A stretch of DNA of 64,000 nt. It comes from Pseudobowmanella sp964228145 (GTDB lineage Bacteria > Pseudomonadota > Gammaproteobacteria > Enterobacterales > Alteromonadaceae). The notes under the pieces are model-generated. The model ran no database searches, had not been told where the DNA came from, and saw only the letters and a program-made list of their open reading frames with translations. This document shows, piece after piece, positions 24,086 through 33,965 of this stretch. A program made the translations under genes and the position numbers. The stretch lies in assembly GCA_964228145.1 (NCBI GenBank), contig CAXQZJ010000079.1:1-64000 (forward strand), given 5' to 3'. Within the stretch, counting starts at the first letter, position 1, and each line of letters opens with the position of its first letter.

Positions 24086-25454
24086 AGCCTTGCTCCAAGA
24101 CAGGTAAGATCTTGTTCACTTTGTCCAGTGTTTCCTGATACTCATTGTCGCCCACCGAATCAATCACCACGCCGCCTCCGGCCCAGCAATACACTTTTTG
24201 TTGTTCACACAATAGGGTACGAATGCAGATATTTGTATCCATATGACCATGGTGTGCCACGTAACCAATACTGCCACAATAGATGTTACGCCTGTGAGGT
24301 TCCAATTCGTCGATGATTTCCATTGCACGTACTTTCGGCGCGCCGGTGATCGAACCACCAGGGAAGGCGCCCTGCAACAAATTCAGCCCTGTGTTTGGTG
24401 GCGCCAGTTGGCCGGTAACCGTCGACACCAGATGGTGAACAGCTGGGAAGGTTTCTACGGCGAAAAGGCTGGGTACCTGAACACTGCCGGGCAGGCAGGT
24501 CTTGCTCAAGTCATTACGCAATAAGTCAACAATCATCAGGTTTTCAGCGCGGTCTTTTTGCGAGGCGCGTAAGTCTGCAATTTCGGCGGAGTCCTTGTCA
24601 TGATGATGGTGATGACGGCGCGTACCCTTGATGGGCTTAGTTTCCACTTTCCCCTGTTCCACCTGTAGGAAACGTTCAGGGGATACACTTAAAATACTTG
24701 ACTCAGGTAATCGAATAAAGGCTGAAAAAGGTGCATTGTTAACTTGGTGCAAGCGCAGAAACGCATCGTACTCATCGCCTTGATAGCGACTTTCAAACCG
24801 CTGGGCTAAATTAACCTGATAGCAATCCCCGGCGGTTAAGTAGTCTTTTACTTGCGCAAAGCGCTGCAGGTAGTCGCTTTTTTGCATATTCGATTGCCAT
24901 GCGGAGGTTAAACGAAAGGGTGACAAGGGTTGGGTTTGTTGTTGCGCGCGTGCCTCCCACTCGCCAGCACAATCCAAATCACTTTGTTGGTAACCGACCA
25001 GATAGTATGCGCCGCTTTGCTTGTAACGAATAATGGCTTTGCTGTACAGGCCGACAGCCATTGCCGGTGTAGAGTAGTCGTCTTTCGCATGATTAGGTAG
25101 GCGTTCAAAGCGACGGCCTAAGTCGTAACCAAAATGACCTAATGCACCGGCATAAAAAGGATGTTCGGTGTCCTGGGGCTGTTGGGGAAAGTAACGATCC
25201 AGAGCGGTCTGCAGGTTCACCAAAGGTGAGCCAGGCAAAGATTCAGACTTACTGTGTGCCAGGTCGGTAAGTTGGCAGCTATCTTTGCGACTGGTGATGG
25301 TGGCGATGGGGGCCCATACCATTAAATCGAACGTCGCATTTACATGCTCGCTATCGCCACTGCACAGTAGCATAGACCAATGATTATCACTTACATGACG
25401 AAAAAGGGCACTTAAAGGCAAAGTTGGATCAATATTTAGTTTACGGGCTGGCAC
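24078..25454 (-). CDS. pabB: aminodeoxychorismate synthase component I
   Basis: Converts chorismate and ammonia from PabA to 4-amino-4-deoxychorismate for folate synthesis. The 458 residues align from end to end with E. coli PabB (453), including GGALG-like YAGALGHFGYDLGRRFE, GDCYQVNLAQRF, the catalytic PIKGTRR, DRAENLMIVDLLRND and FPGGSITGAPKVRAMEI. The start is a GTG at 25454. Five consecutive histidines follow PIKGTRR, a natural insertion in a loop. It is divergent from the fumarase gene across 134 bases. Confidence 0.95.
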   Translation of the reverse strand: MPARKLNIDPTLPLSALFRHVSDNHWSMLLCSGDSEHVNATFDLMVWAPIATITSRKDSCQLTDLAHSKSESLPGSPLVNLQTALDRYFPQQPQDTEHPFYAGALGHFGYDLGRRFERLPNHAKDDYSTPAMAVGLYSKAIIRYKQSGAYYLVGYQQSDLDCAGEWEARAQQQTQPLSPFRLTSAWQSNMQKSDYLQRFAQVKDYLTAGDCYQVNLAQRFESRYQGDEYDAFLRLHQVNNAPFSAFIRLPESSILSVSPERFLQVEQGKVETKPIKGTRRHHHHHDKDSAEIADLRASQKDRAENLMIVDLLRNDLSKTCLPGSVQVPSLFAVETFPAVHHLVSTVTGQLAPPNTGLNLLQGAFPGGSITGAPKVRAMEIIDELEPHRRNIYCGSIGYVAHHGHMDTNICIRTLLCEQQKVYCWAGGGVVIDSVGDNEYQETLDKVNKILPVLEQGCE

Positions 25455-25588
25455 GGATTTTCTTATTTGCTTGTTACACTAATTTCACGGTTCAAAGCTG
25501 GAGGCTTAGCGGACGAGAGGTTATCATACTCTCAATGGCTAAACGACTGATCCCAGACTGGGTTATCAGTTTTATACGGACAAAAAAT

Positions 25589-27124
25589 ATGACAGTGATC
25601 AGGCAACAAGACTTTATAGACAGCATCGAAGACGCATTGCAGTTTATCTCTTATTATCACCCGCTCGATTATGTGAAGGCAGTTGAAGATGCTTACAACA
25701 AGGAGCAAAGCCAGGCAGCAAAAGATGCTATGGCGCAAATTCTGATTAACTCCCGCATGTCGGCAGAAGGACATCGGCCTTTATGTCAGGACACTGGTAT
25801 TGTGACCTGTTTTGTGAAAATCGGTATGCAGGTGCAATGGGACAAGCATGACCTGACCGTTCAGCAGATGGTTGACGAGGGAACACGCCGGGCTTATACC
25901 AATCCTGAAAACCCGTTACGGGCGTCGATCGTGGCGGATCCGGCTGGCAGCCGCACAAACACCAAAGATAACACCCCGGCAGTGGTTCACATTGATATGG
26001 TGCCGGGTGATAAAATCGAAGTCATGATCGCGGCTAAAGGCGGTGGCTCTGAAAACAAATCCAAGATGGTGATGCTTAACCCCAGCGACGATATTGCTGA
26101 ATGGGTCGTTAAAACGCTGCCAACCATGGGCGCGGGCTGGTGTCCCCCGGGAATGCTGGGCATAGGTATTGGCGGAACCGCAGAAAAAGCCGGGGTGCTT
26201 GCGAAAGAATCGCTGATGGATCCAGTCGATATGCCTGAACTTATCGAGCGTGGCCCGCAGACCACCGAAGAAAAACTGCGTGTTGATATCTTCAATAAAG
26301 TGAATGCATTGGGTATCGGCGCCCAGGGTCTGGGTGGCTTAACAACAGTGGTGGATATTAAAATAAAATCAGTGCCTACCCATGCTGCGTCCAAACCTGT
26401 GGTAATGATCCCGAACTGTGCAGCTACTCGTCATGCACATTTCTTCCTTGATGGCAGTGGTCCGGCTGAACTGACACCGCCAAAATTGGAAGACTGGCCA
26501 GAAGTAACCTGGGAAGTGGCAGAAGGAACTCGCCGCGTTAATATGGACGAACTGACCAAAGCAGATATTCAGGATTGGAAAGTGGGTGAAACTGTGTTGT
26601 TGTCGGGTAAAATGTTGACCGGCCGCGACGCTGCCCATAAGCGTATTCAGTCAATGATGGAAAGCGGCGAAGGCTTACCTGAAGGGGTGGATTTAACCAA
26701 CCGCTTTATATATTACGTAGGACCCGTAGATGCTGTGGGTAATGAGGTTGTGGGACCTGCTGGCCCTACAACGGCAACCCGAATGGACAAGTTCACCGAT
26801 ATGATGCTGGAAAAAACAGGTCTGATCGGCATGATTGGTAAGGCAGAACGCGGACCGGCGACGGTAGACAGTATTGCCAAGCATAATGCGGTTTATTTAA
26901 TGGCGGTTGGTGGTGCGGCTTACCTGGTGTCCAAAGCGATTAAGAAATCCCGTGTAGTGGCATTTGAGGATCTGGGGATGGAAGCCATATATGAGTTTGA
27001 AGTGGAAGACATGCCAGTTACAGTGGCGGTGGATAGCACCGGTGCCAACGCTCACCAAACGGGCCCGGCAATCTGGAAAGCTAAAATCGAAGACTTGAAC
27101 GCGAGTTTATCGGCGAAAAAATAA
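25589..27124 (+). CDS. class I fumarate hydratase ([4Fe-4S])
   Basis: Interconverts fumarate and malate in the TCA cycle with an oxygen-sensitive [4Fe-4S] cluster. The start at 25589 gives 511 residues beginning MTVIRQQDFIDSIEDAL, the usual N-terminus; the open frame runs 55 residues further upstream, overlapping pabB, without similarity. Cysteines occur in LCQDTGIVTCF, WCPPGMLG and PNCAATRHAHF, with GGGSENKSKM and GIGGTAEKA as further family marks. Followed by a strong terminator with a UUCG loop. Could be named fumA or fumB. Confidence 0.93.
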   Translation: MTVIRQQDFIDSIEDALQFISYYHPLDYVKAVEDAYNKEQSQAAKDAMAQILINSRMSAEGHRPLCQDTGIVTCFVKIGMQVQWDKHDLTVQQMVDEGTRRAYTNPENPLRASIVADPAGSRTNTKDNTPAVVHIDMVPGDKIEVMIAAKGGGSENKSKMVMLNPSDDIAEWVVKTLPTMGAGWCPPGMLGIGIGGTAEKAGVLAKESLMDPVDMPELIERGPQTTEEKLRVDIFNKVNALGIGAQGLGGLTTVVDIKIKSVPTHAASKPVVMIPNCAATRHAHFFLDGSGPAELTPPKLEDWPEVTWEVAEGTRRVNMDELTKADIQDWKVGETVLLSGKMLTGRDAAHKRIQSMMESGEGLPEGVDLTNRFIYYVGPVDAVGNEVVGPAGPTTATRMDKFTDMMLEKTGLIGMIGKAERGPATVDSIAKHNAVYLMAVGGAAYLVSKAIKKSRVVAFEDLGMEAIYEFEVEDMPVTVAVDSTGANAHQTGPAIWKAKIEDLNASLSAKK

Positions 27125-27136
27125 CAATAAATAACC

Positions 27137-27159
27137 GGGCCTGTTCGCAGGCCCTTTTT
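27137..27159 (+). terminator. rho-independent terminator of the fumarase gene
   Basis: GGGCCTG (27137-27143) and CAGGCCC (27148-27154) around a TTCG tetraloop, then five T. It lies 12 bases after the fumarase stop. Confidence 0.9.
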
Positions 27160-27176
27160 GATGTAAAGGATTGCGT

Positions 27177-28589
27177 ATGCAACTTGATGCTTCCACCTTG
27201 CTGGCAGGTGTAGCCCTTATCGCCATGATCCTTGGTATCGTGATAGGGATATTCAGCCAAAGAGGTCGTATTCAAAGCTCTCAACAGCTGGTACAACAAA
27301 GTAACGAAGAAAAACAATCGCTATTAGCGCAAATTGACACCTTGCGTGAGACACAACTCGCAGCCCAACGGCAGGAAGGCGAACTGTCGTCCTTGCGCGC
27401 ACAGTTGGATAATGTGCGCCTTGATGCAGAAAACTGGCAGCAACAATGGCGCGCGTCGCAACAGGCACTGAGTGAACATAAATCCAATGCCGAGGCGCAA
27501 CAAGCCCGGTTGCAAAGCACACTGCAAGCCAACGAAGATAAAATTCGGTTGTTGCAGGAGGCCGAGCAACGACTGATCCAGCAGTTTGAAAACCTTGCCA
27601 ATAAGATTTTTGAACAAAAAACAGAAAAGTTTTCGGCAGCAAATAAGCAAGGGCTTGATGCCTTACTCACCCCCCTTAAAGATCAGATAGAAGGGTTCAA
27701 ACGTCAGGTCAGTGATCATTATGTCAAAGAGGGTCAGGAAAGGGCGTCGCTGAAAACCGAAATTCTGACGTTAAAACAATTAAATCAGCGGATTACTGAA
27801 GATGCGGCAGCACTGACTAAAGCATTAAAAGGCGATAATAAACAACAAGGTAATTGGGGCGAGGTTGTCTTGGATCGCATTTTAAGTCAGTCAGGACTGC
27901 GTGAGGGGCACGAGTTTCACACCCAGAGCCAATATCGTTCTGAAGAAGGTAAAGCCTACAAACCTGATGTCATTGTGGATTTACCCAATGACAAGCAAGT
28001 GATTATCGACTCTAAAGTGTCGTTGTCTGCCTATGAGCGTTATTTCAACGAAGAAGATGAAGGACAGCGTGAAGTTTATTTACGTGAACATGTCACCTCG
28101 ATTCGAAATCATATAAAAGAACTGGGCAAAAAGGATTATCAGAAGCTAGAAGGGGTACGTACCCTTGACTATGTGCTGATGTTTATCCCCATTGAACCGG
28201 CATTTTTGTTGGCGCTTGATAAGGATCCCGAGTTGGTAAAACTGGCATTAGATAATAATATAATGCTGGTGAGCCCGACCAACTTACTGGTTGCTCTGCG
28301 CACCATCAATAATATTTGGCAGTACGAGTATCAAAACCAGAATGCGCAACACATCGCTAAAAAAGCCGCAGATTTATACGACAAGTTTGTGTCCTTTACC
28401 GATGATATGCAGGGGCTCGGCAGAGCGATGGACACGCTGAGTAAGCGTTATGAAGGAGCTATGAATAAACTGAGTGAAGGACGTGGTAACTTAGTACGCC
28501 GTGCCGAAGAATTTAAGGCCATGGGTGTACAAAGCAGTAAAAAGATCGATCCCAAATTATTGGATGTCGATAGAGTAACTGAAGAATAG
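27177..28589 (+). CDS. rmuC: DNA recombination protein RmuC
   Basis: A 470-residue RmuC-family protein, membrane-anchored by an N-terminal helix (about 6-25), with a long glutamine- and glutamate-rich coiled coil (about 35-135). The C-terminal restriction-endonuclease-like domain has KGDNKQQGNWGEVVLDRIL, YKPDVIVDLPNDKQVIIDSK and FIPIEPAFLLAL. RmuC limits inversions between short repeats in E. coli. The ATG at 27177 follows AAAGGA by six bases and is preferred to an upstream TTG. The CBS gene follows nine bases after the stop. Confidence 0.94.
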   Translation: MQLDASTLLAGVALIAMILGIVIGIFSQRGRIQSSQQLVQQSNEEKQSLLAQIDTLRETQLAAQRQEGELSSLRAQLDNVRLDAENWQQQWRASQQALSEHKSNAEAQQARLQSTLQANEDKIRLLQEAEQRLIQQFENLANKIFEQKTEKFSAANKQGLDALLTPLKDQIEGFKRQVSDHYVKEGQERASLKTEILTLKQLNQRITEDAAALTKALKGDNKQQGNWGEVVLDRILSQSGLREGHEFHTQSQYRSEEGKAYKPDVIVDLPNDKQVIIDSKVSLSAYERYFNEEDEGQREVYLREHVTSIRNHIKELGKKDYQKLEGVRTLDYVLMFIPIEPAFLLALDKDPELVKLALDNNIMLVSPTNLLVALRTINNIWQYEYQNQNAQHIAKKAADLYDKFVSFTDDMQGLGRAMDTLSKRYEGAMNKLSEGRGNLVRRAEEFKAMGVQSSKKIDPKLLDVDRVTEE

Positions 28590-28598
28590 CAGGCTAAC

Positions 28599-29024
28599 AT
28601 GATGAAAGTGGCTGATATCATGAGTACCCGGGTTGTCTCGGTTTCAATGGATGACCGCTTGTCGGTGGTTTACGATATCTTTCGTCAAGTTAACTTCCAT
28701 CATTTGGTGGTAGTTGCAGATAAACGTCTGATAGGCGTGCTGTCTGATCGGGACTTGTTCAAGGCAATAAGCCCCAGGGTAGGTACAAAGGCGGCGACCC
28801 CCTTGGATGACACTTCGTTAAATAAACGGGTTCACCAAATCATGACCAGAGAGCCTATCACCCTAAACGTGAATGCCGGGTTGATGGATGCAGTGAAGCT
28901 GTTTAATCGCAATAAAATTTCATGCTTACCCGTGGTTGATGACAAACATCACTGTGTGGGCATGCTCAGTTGGCGGGATATATTCCACTATATCGAGCAG
29001 AAGAAAAGTAGCTCACAAAAATGA
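28599..29024 (+). CDS. tandem CBS domain protein
   Basis: A 141-residue protein made of two CBS domains (about 3-62 and 80-138): VADIMSTRVVSVS, RLIGVLSDRDLFKAI, and VHQIMTREPITLNV, HCVGMLSWRDIFHY. Such paired CBS modules bind adenine nucleotides and act as regulators, but there is no catalytic part and no known partner. Start is ATG 28599 or the adjacent ATG at 28602. Probably cotranscribed with rmuC and ended by the terminator behind it. Confidence 0.88.
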   Translation: MMKVADIMSTRVVSVSMDDRLSVVYDIFRQVNFHHLVVVADKRLIGVLSDRDLFKAISPRVGTKAATPLDDTSLNKRVHQIMTREPITLNVNAGLMDAVKLFNRNKISCLPVVDDKHHCVGMLSWRDIFHYIEQKKSSSQK

Positions 29025-29026
29025 AT

Positions 29027-29053
29027 TAAGGCGCACGACGCGCCTTATTTTTT
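29027..29053 (+). terminator. rho-independent terminator of the rmuC-CBS unit
   Basis: TAAGGCGC (29027-29034) and GCGCCTTA (29040-29047) around ACGAC, then six T. It starts two bases after the CBS gene stop. Confidence 0.88.
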
Positions 29054-29089
29054 GCTAAATGCAAGGCTTGAGGGCGGTCTGTGGCGTAC

Positions 29090-29773
29090 CTAAAATCTCA
29101 GTCCTAACGCTTCACAAATAAAGCGCTGCAGAGGTTGCGCACGACCATATAAGCGGGCTGCCTGCTCTGGCAAATCCTGTTGCAGCACCCAATCATCCTG
29201 CACTGGGCAAATGGCGATAAAGTCTTTACGTTTAATTTCTTCGATTAACGGATGCGTTTTATCAAAACCTCGGGGCGGGCGACTCAGTGATTCACCTCCC
29301 ATATGATAGTATTCAGTAAAGGGTGGGTGTTCAATGGCATCTTGATACTGGGCGCTTTGGTTGGCTATTTTGTCACGTATTTGTTTAAGCGCATTGCTTT
29401 GAGGACGCCAAACGCCAACACCCAAGAAACAGTTATCAGGTTGAATATGCAGATAGAATCCGGGGGCATGAACATCTTTGCCTATTTCGTGGCGAAACTG
29501 AATACCAATATTGGTTTTGTAAGGTGCTTTATTTTTACTGAAGCGAACGTCTCGATAGACCCGCATTAATGAGCCGCCAATCTTTTTGGGATTGGCCTCA
29601 TAATGGGGAGAAATCATCTTAATCCAGCTCTGCATTTGTTCAATAAATGCCAATGCCGGCTCCCGGACTAGACTTTCATAATCGTTTTTGTGGTCATTGA
29701 ACCAGCTTTTGTCATTGTTAACGGCCAGTTTGTTGAGAAAGTCGAAAGTCTTATGTGTGAAATGTTGGGTCAT
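29090..29773 (-). CDS. DUF2461 domain protein
   Basis: A 227-residue soluble protein of the DUF2461 (TIGR02453) family, recognised by NNDKSWFNDHKNDYE near the N-terminus, MRVYRDVRFSKNKAPYKTN in the middle and GFYLHIQPDNCFLGVG. No activity is known for the family. It follows ppsR by seven bases in the same direction, so it is probably cotranscribed with it. Confidence 0.88.
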   Translation of the reverse strand: MTQHFTHKTFDFLNKLAVNNDKSWFNDHKNDYESLVREPALAFIEQMQSWIKMISPHYEANPKKIGGSLMRVYRDVRFSKNKAPYKTNIGIQFRHEIGKDVHAPGFYLHIQPDNCFLGVGVWRPQSNALKQIRDKIANQSAQYQDAIEHPPFTEYYHMGGESLSRPPRGFDKTHPLIEEIKRKDFIAICPVQDDWVLQQDLPEQAARLYGRAQPLQRFICEALGLRF

Positions 29774-29780
29774 TAGATCC

Positions 29781-30593
29781 TCAGTATTTACGCCTTTCCA
29801 GGCCAGTGATGGCCAGAATTTTTGCAGAGATTTCCTCTACCGAATAAGCGGTACTATCGAGAAATGGGATCTTTTCCCGGCGATACAAGTTTTCTACTTC
29901 TCTTAATTCAATCCGACATTGCTGCATTGACGCATATCGACTGTTTGCCCGGCGCTCTGTGCGGATTTCATGTAAACGTTGTGTCGCGATGGTAAGGCCA
30001 AATAGTTTGTTTTTGTAGCGTTTCAACTCCGGTGGAAGTTTCAGATTTTCTCGCATATCGTCTTCGGTAAAGGGGTAGTTAGCAGCTTTAATACCGTATT
30101 GAAGCGCCAAATAGAGACTGGTGGGCGTTTTACCGGAGCGAGAAACGCCACACAGTATAATGTCTGCCTCACCATAATTTTTCAGATTGGTGCCATCATC
30201 ATTGGCTAAGGCGTAATTTACCGCTTCTATGCGAATGTCATAGGTTTTCTCATGAATACTGTGGGTTCTGTGTTTTTCCGGTTTCGCCGTCATGCCCAGT
30301 GCAGTTTCAACCTGAGGAACAAAATGATTGAGGAAATCGTAATTAATACCCTCGGAACGAGACACAATTTCACGTACTTCAGGATTTACTATGGTGTGGA
30401 AGACTAATGGGCGCTCGCCTGTTTCTTGAAAATTTACAGAAATTTTTCGATTTACTTCAAGTGCTTGTTCGGGGGTTTCAATAAAAGGGATGGTCACATG
30501 CTTGAATTGGATCGGGAATAACGACAGCAATGCGTGGCCAAACACTTCAGATGTGATGGCTGTGCCATCTGAGATATAAAATGATGTGCGCAA
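29781..30593 (-). CDS. ppsR: PEP synthase regulatory protein (bifunctional kinase/phosphotransferase)
   Basis: Phosphorylates PEP synthase on a threonine with ADP to switch it off and removes the phosphate with inorganic phosphate to switch it on. The 270 residues contain the P-loop GVSRSGKTPTS (about 150-160) of the DUF299/PSRP family and SDGTAITSEVFGHALL at the N-terminus. It is divergent from its target ppsA, a conserved arrangement. First gene of a unit with the DUF2461 gene. Confidence 0.95.
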   Translation of the reverse strand: MRTSFYISDGTAITSEVFGHALLSLFPIQFKHVTIPFIETPEQALEVNRKISVNFQETGERPLVFHTIVNPEVREIVSRSEGINYDFLNHFVPQVETALGMTAKPEKHRTHSIHEKTYDIRIEAVNYALANDDGTNLKNYGEADIILCGVSRSGKTPTSLYLALQYGIKAANYPFTEDDMRENLKLPPELKRYKNKLFGLTIATQRLHEIRTERRANSRYASMQQCRIELREVENLYRREKIPFLDSTAYSVEEISAKILAITGLERRKY

Positions 30594-30814
30594 AACATTT
30601 CCTTAACAATGTTGTAATTTTATTACCAAAATAAATAAGAGTTTACTTTGTTATAACTGACAGCATAAAATCCAGCTAAAAATTTGCCAACATTCAAGGA
30701 TTTGAATCTGGCAAAGCGGCGCCGAGAGTCGTAACAGTTTCTGCATTCAGGGCGAAAAAAACAATAAAAAGTGCCGTGAGTTACATCACACCGACACAAC
30801 AGGAGTACCCTACA

Positions 30815-33193
30815 GTGCACCAATACGTTCTATGGTATCAACAGCTTGGCATGGGCGATGTTGAAAGGGTGGGAGGCAAAAATGCCTCTCTGGGCGAGAT
30901 GATATCTAACCTCGCAAACGCGGGTGTGGAAGTGCCCGGTGGTTTTGCGACCACAGCCCAGGCGTTTAATGACTTTCTCGAGCAAAGTGGTCTGGATGCC
31001 AAAATCCACGCCTTGCTTGATGAACTGGACGTTGATGACGTAAATGCACTTGCCGTCGCCGGTAAAACCATCCGCGACTGGATTATCGACGAGCCATTTC
31101 AAGACGAATTTAATCAGCAAATCGAACAAGCCTTTGCCCAACTCCAGGGTGAAATGGGCGACGAAGCTTCATTTGCTGTTCGCTCTTCTGCGACCGCTGA
31201 AGATATGCCTGATGCGTCATTTGCCGGCCAACAAGAAACCTTTTTGAACGTGAAAGGGCTCGACGCCGTAATGACAGCGATTAAGCATGTCTTCGCTTCA
31301 TTATTTAACGACCGCGCGATTTCTTACCGCGTTCATCAGGGCTACAGCCATAAAGGCGTAGCCTTGTCAGCTGGTATTCAGCGAATGGTGCGCAGTGATA
31401 TCGCGGCTTCTGGCGTAATGTTCAGTATCGATACCGAGTCGGGTTTCGATCAGGTCGTGTTTATTACCAGTTCTTACGGTCTGGGTGAAATGGTCGTGCA
31501 AGGCGCGGTCAACCCAGATGAGTTTTACGTGCACAAACCGACCCTGGCGGCAGGTCATCAGTCCATCTTGCGACGCAACATTGGAAGCAAGATGACGCAA
31601 ATGATTTATTCCTCAGATGCAGCCCATGGTAAGCAAGTCGAAATCGTTGACGTAGACAGCGCTAAAAGTCAGAGCTTTTCCATTAGCGATGACGAAGTAC
31701 AACAATTGGCCCGTCAGGCCGTCATCATCGAAAAACACTACGGTCGTCCAATGGATATCGAGTGGGCCAAAGACGGCGTGGATGGCAAGCTATACATAGT
31801 ACAGGCAAGACCAGAGACGGTACGGAGCCGTGAAGATGTACAGGTGATTGAGCGATTCAGCCTCAAAGGCAATGCCAATGTGCTAGTACAAGGCCGGGCT
31901 ATTGGCCACAAGATTGGTGCGGGTAAGGCCAAAGTACTGGCTAGCATCGATGAAATGGACAAAATCCAACCTGGCGATGTACTGGTGACCGACATGACTG
32001 ATCCCGACTGGGAGCCGATTATGAAACGTGCAGCTGCAATCGTAACTAACCGTGGTGGCCGTACCTGTCACGCGGCGATTATTGCCCGTGAGTTAGGCAT
32101 TCCGGCTGTGGTAGGTTGCGGTGATGCCACCTCACTGATCAAAAATGGTCAGGCAATCACGGTTTCATGTGCAGAGGGGGATACCGGGTTCATTTATGAT
32201 GATGAGTTAGAGTTCGATGTAAGCACGTCCCGAATCGATAGTATGCCGGATTTACCGTTAAAGGTGATGATGAACGTCGGTAACCCGGACACAGCGTTTG
32301 GCTTTGCGCGTTTACCCCATGCTGGTGTTGGCTTGGCGCGGCTAGAGTTTATTATCAATCGTATGATTGGCGTACACCCTAAAGCCTTGCTTAATTACGA
32401 TGAGCAACCTGAGGATGTGAAGCAGGACATTGACTTGATGATGGCCGGATATGCTTCACCAAAAGAGTTTTACATCCAACGCTTGGCGGAGGGGATTTCC
32501 ACCATTGCTGCGGCGTTTTCTCCACAAAAAGTTATTGTACGTATGTCAGATTTTAAATCTAATGAGTACTTTAACCTGGTTGGTGGCTATCAATATGAGC
32601 CGGATGAAGAAAACCCAATGCTTGGATTCCGCGGTGCCAGTCGCTATATCGATGAGTCGTTCCGTGATTGTTTTGCGTTGGAATGTGAAGCCATCAAGCG
32701 TGTACGCAATCAAATGGGGCTAACCAACGTTGAAATTATGATCCCCTTTGTGCGCACTTTGGACGAGGGTCGCGCCGTTATTGATCTGTTGGCAGAGGAA
32801 GGCTTGAAACAAGGCGAGGATGGTTTACGCGTTATTATGATGTGTGAATTGCCATCCAATGCTTTACTCGCTGATCAATTCCTGGATATTTTTGATGGAT
32901 TCTCAATTGGGTCCAACGATTTGACTCAGTTAACCCTAGGACTCGACCGTGACTCTGGCGTGATCGCTCACCTGTTCGATGAGCGTAACGAAGCAGTTAA
33001 AGCACTATTAGCTATGGCAATTAAGGCAGCTAAAGCGCGCGGCAAGTATGTGGGCATTTGTGGTCAGGGTCCATCGGATCATGAGGACTTTGCGGCCTGG
33101 CTGGTTGAGCAAGGCATTGATAGTGTGTCACTCAACCCTGATACTGTGGTTGAAACCTGGTTATATCTGGGTAAAAAGTTTGCTAACGCTTAA
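30815..33193 (+). CDS. ppsA: phosphoenolpyruvate synthase
   Basis: Converts pyruvate and ATP to phosphoenolpyruvate, AMP and phosphate for gluconeogenesis. The start is taken as the GTG at 30815: AGGAG lies nine bases upstream, and the product has 792 residues, as in E. coli, with LVLWYQQLGMGDVERVGGKN-type sequence at the front. An in-frame GTG at 30776 would add 13 residues. The phosphohistidine domain shows GGRTCHAAIIAREL (His near 420), and the PEP-binding domain ends with ICGQGPSDHEDFA, holding the catalytic cysteine. The divergent ppsR product controls its activity. Confidence 0.95.
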   Translation: MHQYVLWYQQLGMGDVERVGGKNASLGEMISNLANAGVEVPGGFATTAQAFNDFLEQSGLDAKIHALLDELDVDDVNALAVAGKTIRDWIIDEPFQDEFNQQIEQAFAQLQGEMGDEASFAVRSSATAEDMPDASFAGQQETFLNVKGLDAVMTAIKHVFASLFNDRAISYRVHQGYSHKGVALSAGIQRMVRSDIAASGVMFSIDTESGFDQVVFITSSYGLGEMVVQGAVNPDEFYVHKPTLAAGHQSILRRNIGSKMTQMIYSSDAAHGKQVEIVDVDSAKSQSFSISDDEVQQLARQAVIIEKHYGRPMDIEWAKDGVDGKLYIVQARPETVRSREDVQVIERFSLKGNANVLVQGRAIGHKIGAGKAKVLASIDEMDKIQPGDVLVTDMTDPDWEPIMKRAAAIVTNRGGRTCHAAIIARELGIPAVVGCGDATSLIKNGQAITVSCAEGDTGFIYDDELEFDVSTSRIDSMPDLPLKVMMNVGNPDTAFGFARLPHAGVGLARLEFIINRMIGVHPKALLNYDEQPEDVKQDIDLMMAGYASPKEFYIQRLAEGISTIAAAFSPQKVIVRMSDFKSNEYFNLVGGYQYEPDEENPMLGFRGASRYIDESFRDCFALECEAIKRVRNQMGLTNVEIMIPFVRTLDEGRAVIDLLAEEGLKQGEDGLRVIMMCELPSNALLADQFLDIFDGFSIGSNDLTQLTLGLDRDSGVIAHLFDERNEAVKALLAMAIKAAKARGKYVGICGQGPSDHEDFAAWLVEQGIDSVSLNPDTVVETWLYLGKKFANA

Positions 33194-33221
33194 TTAATAA
33201 AAACAACAACACAGAGAAACT

Positions 33222-33246
33222 AAAGCGGCCTTTGCGCCGCTTTTTT
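33222..33246 (+). terminator. rho-independent terminator of ppsA
   Basis: AAAGCGGC (33222-33229) pairs with GCCGCTTT, with a 6-base loop, followed by a T-run to 33246. It lies about 30 bases after the ppsA stop. Confidence 0.85.
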
Positions 33247-33338
33247 CTTTCCACCAACGCAGAAAATGGTTGCAAGAGAAAAGCGTGTTATCCTGCGCTA
33301 TTGGAGCAACTTGAATCAATCGAGAAAAGGATATCCTG

Positions 33339-33965
33339 ATGAAGCGTAGACTGGTTTTGATGCTGTCGTTATGTTCGACCTTGTTACAGGCTGAGGTAAA
33401 TGTCACCAGTCAGTTTGGCTTCTCTGCCACCTTGCCAGAGGGTTGGTTCGTAGTGAGTCCGAATGCCATTGCTGAAATGAATCAACAGCAAACGTTGGAA
33501 TCGTTGGGGATTGCAGAGTTCGCAGAGCCAACGACGCTTAATGAAATTTTGGCCAAGGTAAAAGGCGGTAACGTCGAGTTTTTTTATGATAAGCGATACC
33601 TTAACGCGTTAAATAAGAACCACATTAGTCTCCAACTTGGTCAGCCTATGGGCGTCAGGTCGGTTGAGGAGGCCGAAGCCGAATGTAAAAACGTGCCTGC
33701 CTATTTGGATGATTTGTTTGGTGAACCTGTCGAGTTACTGTCATGTCGGCTTGTGAGCATGAATGGCTGGCCTGTATTTCATCATGCGTACACGATCCCC
33801 TCACAATCCATTACGGTGATCAACGAGATGGTCCACGTCAATCAACAGTATTCGTTGATTTTCGTGGGTGGGGCAGGCAGCGACATGGAAGGTGTGGGCA
33901 GGATGCGAGCTGCTCAGCAAGCATTAATAGAAGCGGTAGTAGAGGATTTTCAGGCGCAAAGATAG
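33339..33965 (+). CDS. secreted protein of unknown function
   Basis: I do not recognise the family. The 208 residues begin with a clear Sec signal peptide (MKRRLVLMLSLCSTLLQA, cleavage near residue 18). The mature part starts with a beta-rich segment, FGFSATLPEGWFVVSP, similar in style to domains that open with a 'PeGW' turn. Two cysteines (in AECKNVP and LLSCRLV) may form a disulfide in the periplasm. Ribosome binding site AAAGGATAT precedes the ATG. Alone behind the ppsA terminator; no terminator of its own seen. Confidence 0.7.
   Translation: MKRRLVLMLSLCSTLLQAEVNVTSQFGFSATLPEGWFVVSPNAIAEMNQQQTLESLGIAEFAEPTTLNEILAKVKGGNVEFFYDKRYLNALNKNHISLQLGQPMGVRSVEEAEAECKNVPAYLDDLFGEPVELLSCRLVSMNGWPVFHHAYTIPSQSITVINEMVHVNQQYSLIFVGGAGSDMEGVGRMRAAQQALIEAVVEDFQAQR

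Noticed and set aside
25987..26394. 135-codon minus-strand open frame opposite the fumarase gene
   Set aside because: Shadow of a conserved coding sequence; Pro/Ser-rich translation without similarity to any family.
27253..27670. Three overlapping minus-strand frames opposite the rmuC coiled-coil region
   Set aside because: They arise from the repetitive Gln/Glu codons of the coiled coil; translations are Cys/Ser-rich noise.
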